Assembly (NCBI GenBank): GCA_002347935.1
Contig: DDYK01000028.1
Span: 11,130 to 18,145 of the forward strand
DNA length: 7,016 nt
From: Actinobacteria bacterium UBA2236
GTDB taxonomy: Bacteria; Actinomycetota; Actinomycetes; Nanopelagicales; Nanopelagicaceae
Reading direction: 5' to 3'
Each line of letters begins with the position of its first letter. Positions within the stretch are counted from its first letter, which is position 1. A program made the translations under genes and the position numbers. This document shows positions 6,102 through 7,016 of the stretch, piece by piece. The notes under the pieces are model-generated. The model saw only the letters and a program-made list of their open reading frames with translations. It had not been told where the DNA came from and did no database searches.

Positions 6102-6107
6102 AAAGGA
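6102..6107 (+). promoter_or_regulatory. Ribosome binding site of rpoD
   Basis: AAAGGA ends 7 bases before the GTG at 6115. This fixes the GTG as the start, ahead of the Met codon 51 codons further in. Confidence 0.7.
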
Positions 6108-6114
6108 CTAATTC

Positions 6115-7016
6115 GTGGCTGTATCTCGTGCGCCCAAAAACGCAGGTAAGAAGAAAAGCGTTGCAAAGAAGAGCACGAAGAGCGCTGTCAAAAAAGTAGT
6201 AAAGAAAGACAAGAAGAACAAATCTAAAGGCCCAAGACTATTTCCTACCAAGGCAGAGCTTGAAGCAATGAAGCTTGCCCAGCAAGCTCAGGCTAAGCCA
6301 GCTGAAAAGAGTGGCCCTCGCCGTTTTCCCACAAAAGCTGAACTAGAGGCAGCAAAGGCTGCAGCAGCAGGGCTTACTAAACCTGCTAGCAAGAAATTAG
6401 TTGAGAAAATTGATGGCGAAGAAGTTGAGTTAGAAGAAGTTGAGTTAGAAGACTTAGAAAAGTTGGTTGCCGAATCAAGTGATGAGACCATTGAAGGCGC
6501 AAGTGATGTTCGGGTAGTTAATCTCACCGAGGAAGCGAAGAAAGAAGAGGGTGAATTTACCCTTAAGGATTCTGAAGAAGATGATGCTCCGCCTCAAACG
6601 GTATTAACAGCTGGTGCTACTGCAGATCCAGTAAAAGATTATCTCAAGCAGATTGGTCGCGTCGCTCTTCTAAATGCTGAACTTGAAGTTGAACTTGCTA
6701 TGAGAATTGAAGCTGGATTATTTGCTGAGGCAAAAATGAATTCTGGCGAGAAGTTGGAGCGTTCCTTCAAGCGAGAGCTGGAGTGGATTGCAGAGGATGG
6801 CAAGCGTGCTAAGAATCATCTTCTTGAAGCAAACCTTCGCTTAGTAGTTTCTCTCGCTAAGCGCTATACCGGACGAGGCATGCTATTTCTTGATCTAATT
6901 CAAGAGGGAAACCTAGGTTTAATTCGCGCAGTAGAGAAGTTTGATTACACAAAGGGATATAAGTTCTCAACCTATGCAACTTGGTGGATTCGCCAGGCAA
7001 TTACTCGCGCAATGGC
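6115..7016 (+). CDS. rpoD: Primary RNA polymerase sigma factor, SigA/HrdB type, N-terminal part (3' end outside window)
   Basis: Housekeeping sigma-70 factor that directs RNA polymerase to most promoters. The frame runs open from GTG 6115 to the window edge: 300 codons plus two bases. Residues 1-38 are a Lys-rich, histone-like tail. Residues 39-53 and 67-81 hold two copies of [15 protein letters not shown]. Residues 102-160 are strongly acidic and include a repeated EEVEL. Conserved sigma region 1.2 starts near 171 ([28 protein letters not shown]). Regions 2.1-2.3 follow from about 234: [62 protein letters not shown], matching mycobacterial SigA almost residue for residue. Regions 2.4, 3 and 4 lie beyond the window. 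The charged N-terminal extension is typical of actinobacterial SigA in kind, but the duplicated FPTKAELEA motif is not one I recognise from the well-known members. Confidence 0.97.
   Translation, partial: MAVSRAPKNAGKKKSVAKKSTKSAVKKVVKKDKKNKSKGPRLFPTKAELEAMKLAQQAQAKPAEKSGPRRFPTKAELEAAKAAAAGLTKPASKKLVEKIDGEEVELEEVELEDLEKLVAESSDETIEGASDVRVVNLTEEAKKEEGEFTLKDSEEDDAPPQTVLTAGATADPVKDYLKQIGRVALLNAELEVELAMRIEAGLFAEAKMNSGEKLERSFKRELEWIAEDGKRAKNHLLEANLRLVVSLAKRYTGRGMLFLDLIQEGNLGLIRAVEKFDYTKGYKFSTYATWWIRQAITRAM
6229..6357 (+). repeat. Duplicated 15-residue motif in the sigma factor N terminus
   Basis: Codons at 6229-6273 and 6313-6357 encode [15 protein letters not shown] and [15 protein letters not shown], 13 of 15 residues identical, with starts 28 codons apart. 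Many codons differ synonymously (for example Lys AAG versus AAA, Leu CTT versus CTA). The protein motif therefore seems to have been kept by selection after an older duplication. Confidence 0.85.
6418..6447 (+). repeat. Exact 15-bp tandem repeat in rpoD coding EEVEL twice
   Basis: GAAGAAGTTGAGTTA occurs twice back to back (6418-6432, 6433-6447), and the next five bases GAAGA continue the unit. It lies in the acidic linker and keeps the frame, so copy number could vary without breaking the gene. Confidence 0.9.

Noticed and set aside
6288..6527. Minus-strand frame rich in Ser/Ala opposite rpoD
   Set aside because: Its composition is the complement of the Glu/Lys-rich sigma N terminus, including the 15-bp repeat; no sign of a gene.

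Overview
The window looks like chromosomal DNA from an actinobacterium with only moderate GC content. Two RNA elements near 636-751 and 3389-3504 fit the SAM-IV riboswitch, a class known mainly from Actinobacteria. The partial protein at the right end is an actinobacterial primary sigma factor (SigA/HrdB type) with a long charged N-terminal extension. GTG starts are used for three genes. A streamlined freshwater lineage such as Nanopelagicales (acI) would fit, but that placement is inference from composition and gene style. I see no mobile elements, CRISPR arrays, tRNA or rRNA genes.

Layout, all on the + strand: (1) 1-615, the C-terminal half of alanine dehydrogenase (ald), cut by the left edge. 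(2) 599-801, a promoter starting inside the end of ald, then SAM-IV riboswitch copy 1 and a leader ending at a ribosome-binding site. (3) 802-3344, a three-gene ABC importer of the polar-amino-acid type: lipoprotein binding protein, permease and ATPase. (4) 3351-3548, a second promoter and SAM-IV riboswitch copy 2. (5) 3549-5984, metY and metX, the acetylation/direct-sulfhydrylation route from homoserine to homocysteine. (6) 5985-6114, the rpoD promoter region, with a TATAAT box and a DnaA-box-like 9-mer. (7) 6115-7016, the first 300 codons of rpoD (sigA), cut by the right edge.

The central part reads as a small SAM-controlled sulfur-amino-acid module. MetX activates homoserine and MetY converts it to homocysteine with sulfide. 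The importer, under a near-identical riboswitch, is predicted to bring in methionine or a related compound. When SAM is plentiful both synthesis and uptake would be shut down. The two riboswitches are identical at 90 of 95 positions from P2 loop to 3' end, and all five differences keep base pairing. This supports both the structural model and a duplication or gene-conversion origin. The most interesting points are the assignment of a non-MetNIQ transporter to the SAM regulon, the shared switching architecture downstream of both aptamers, and the unusual N-terminal domain of the sigma factor.
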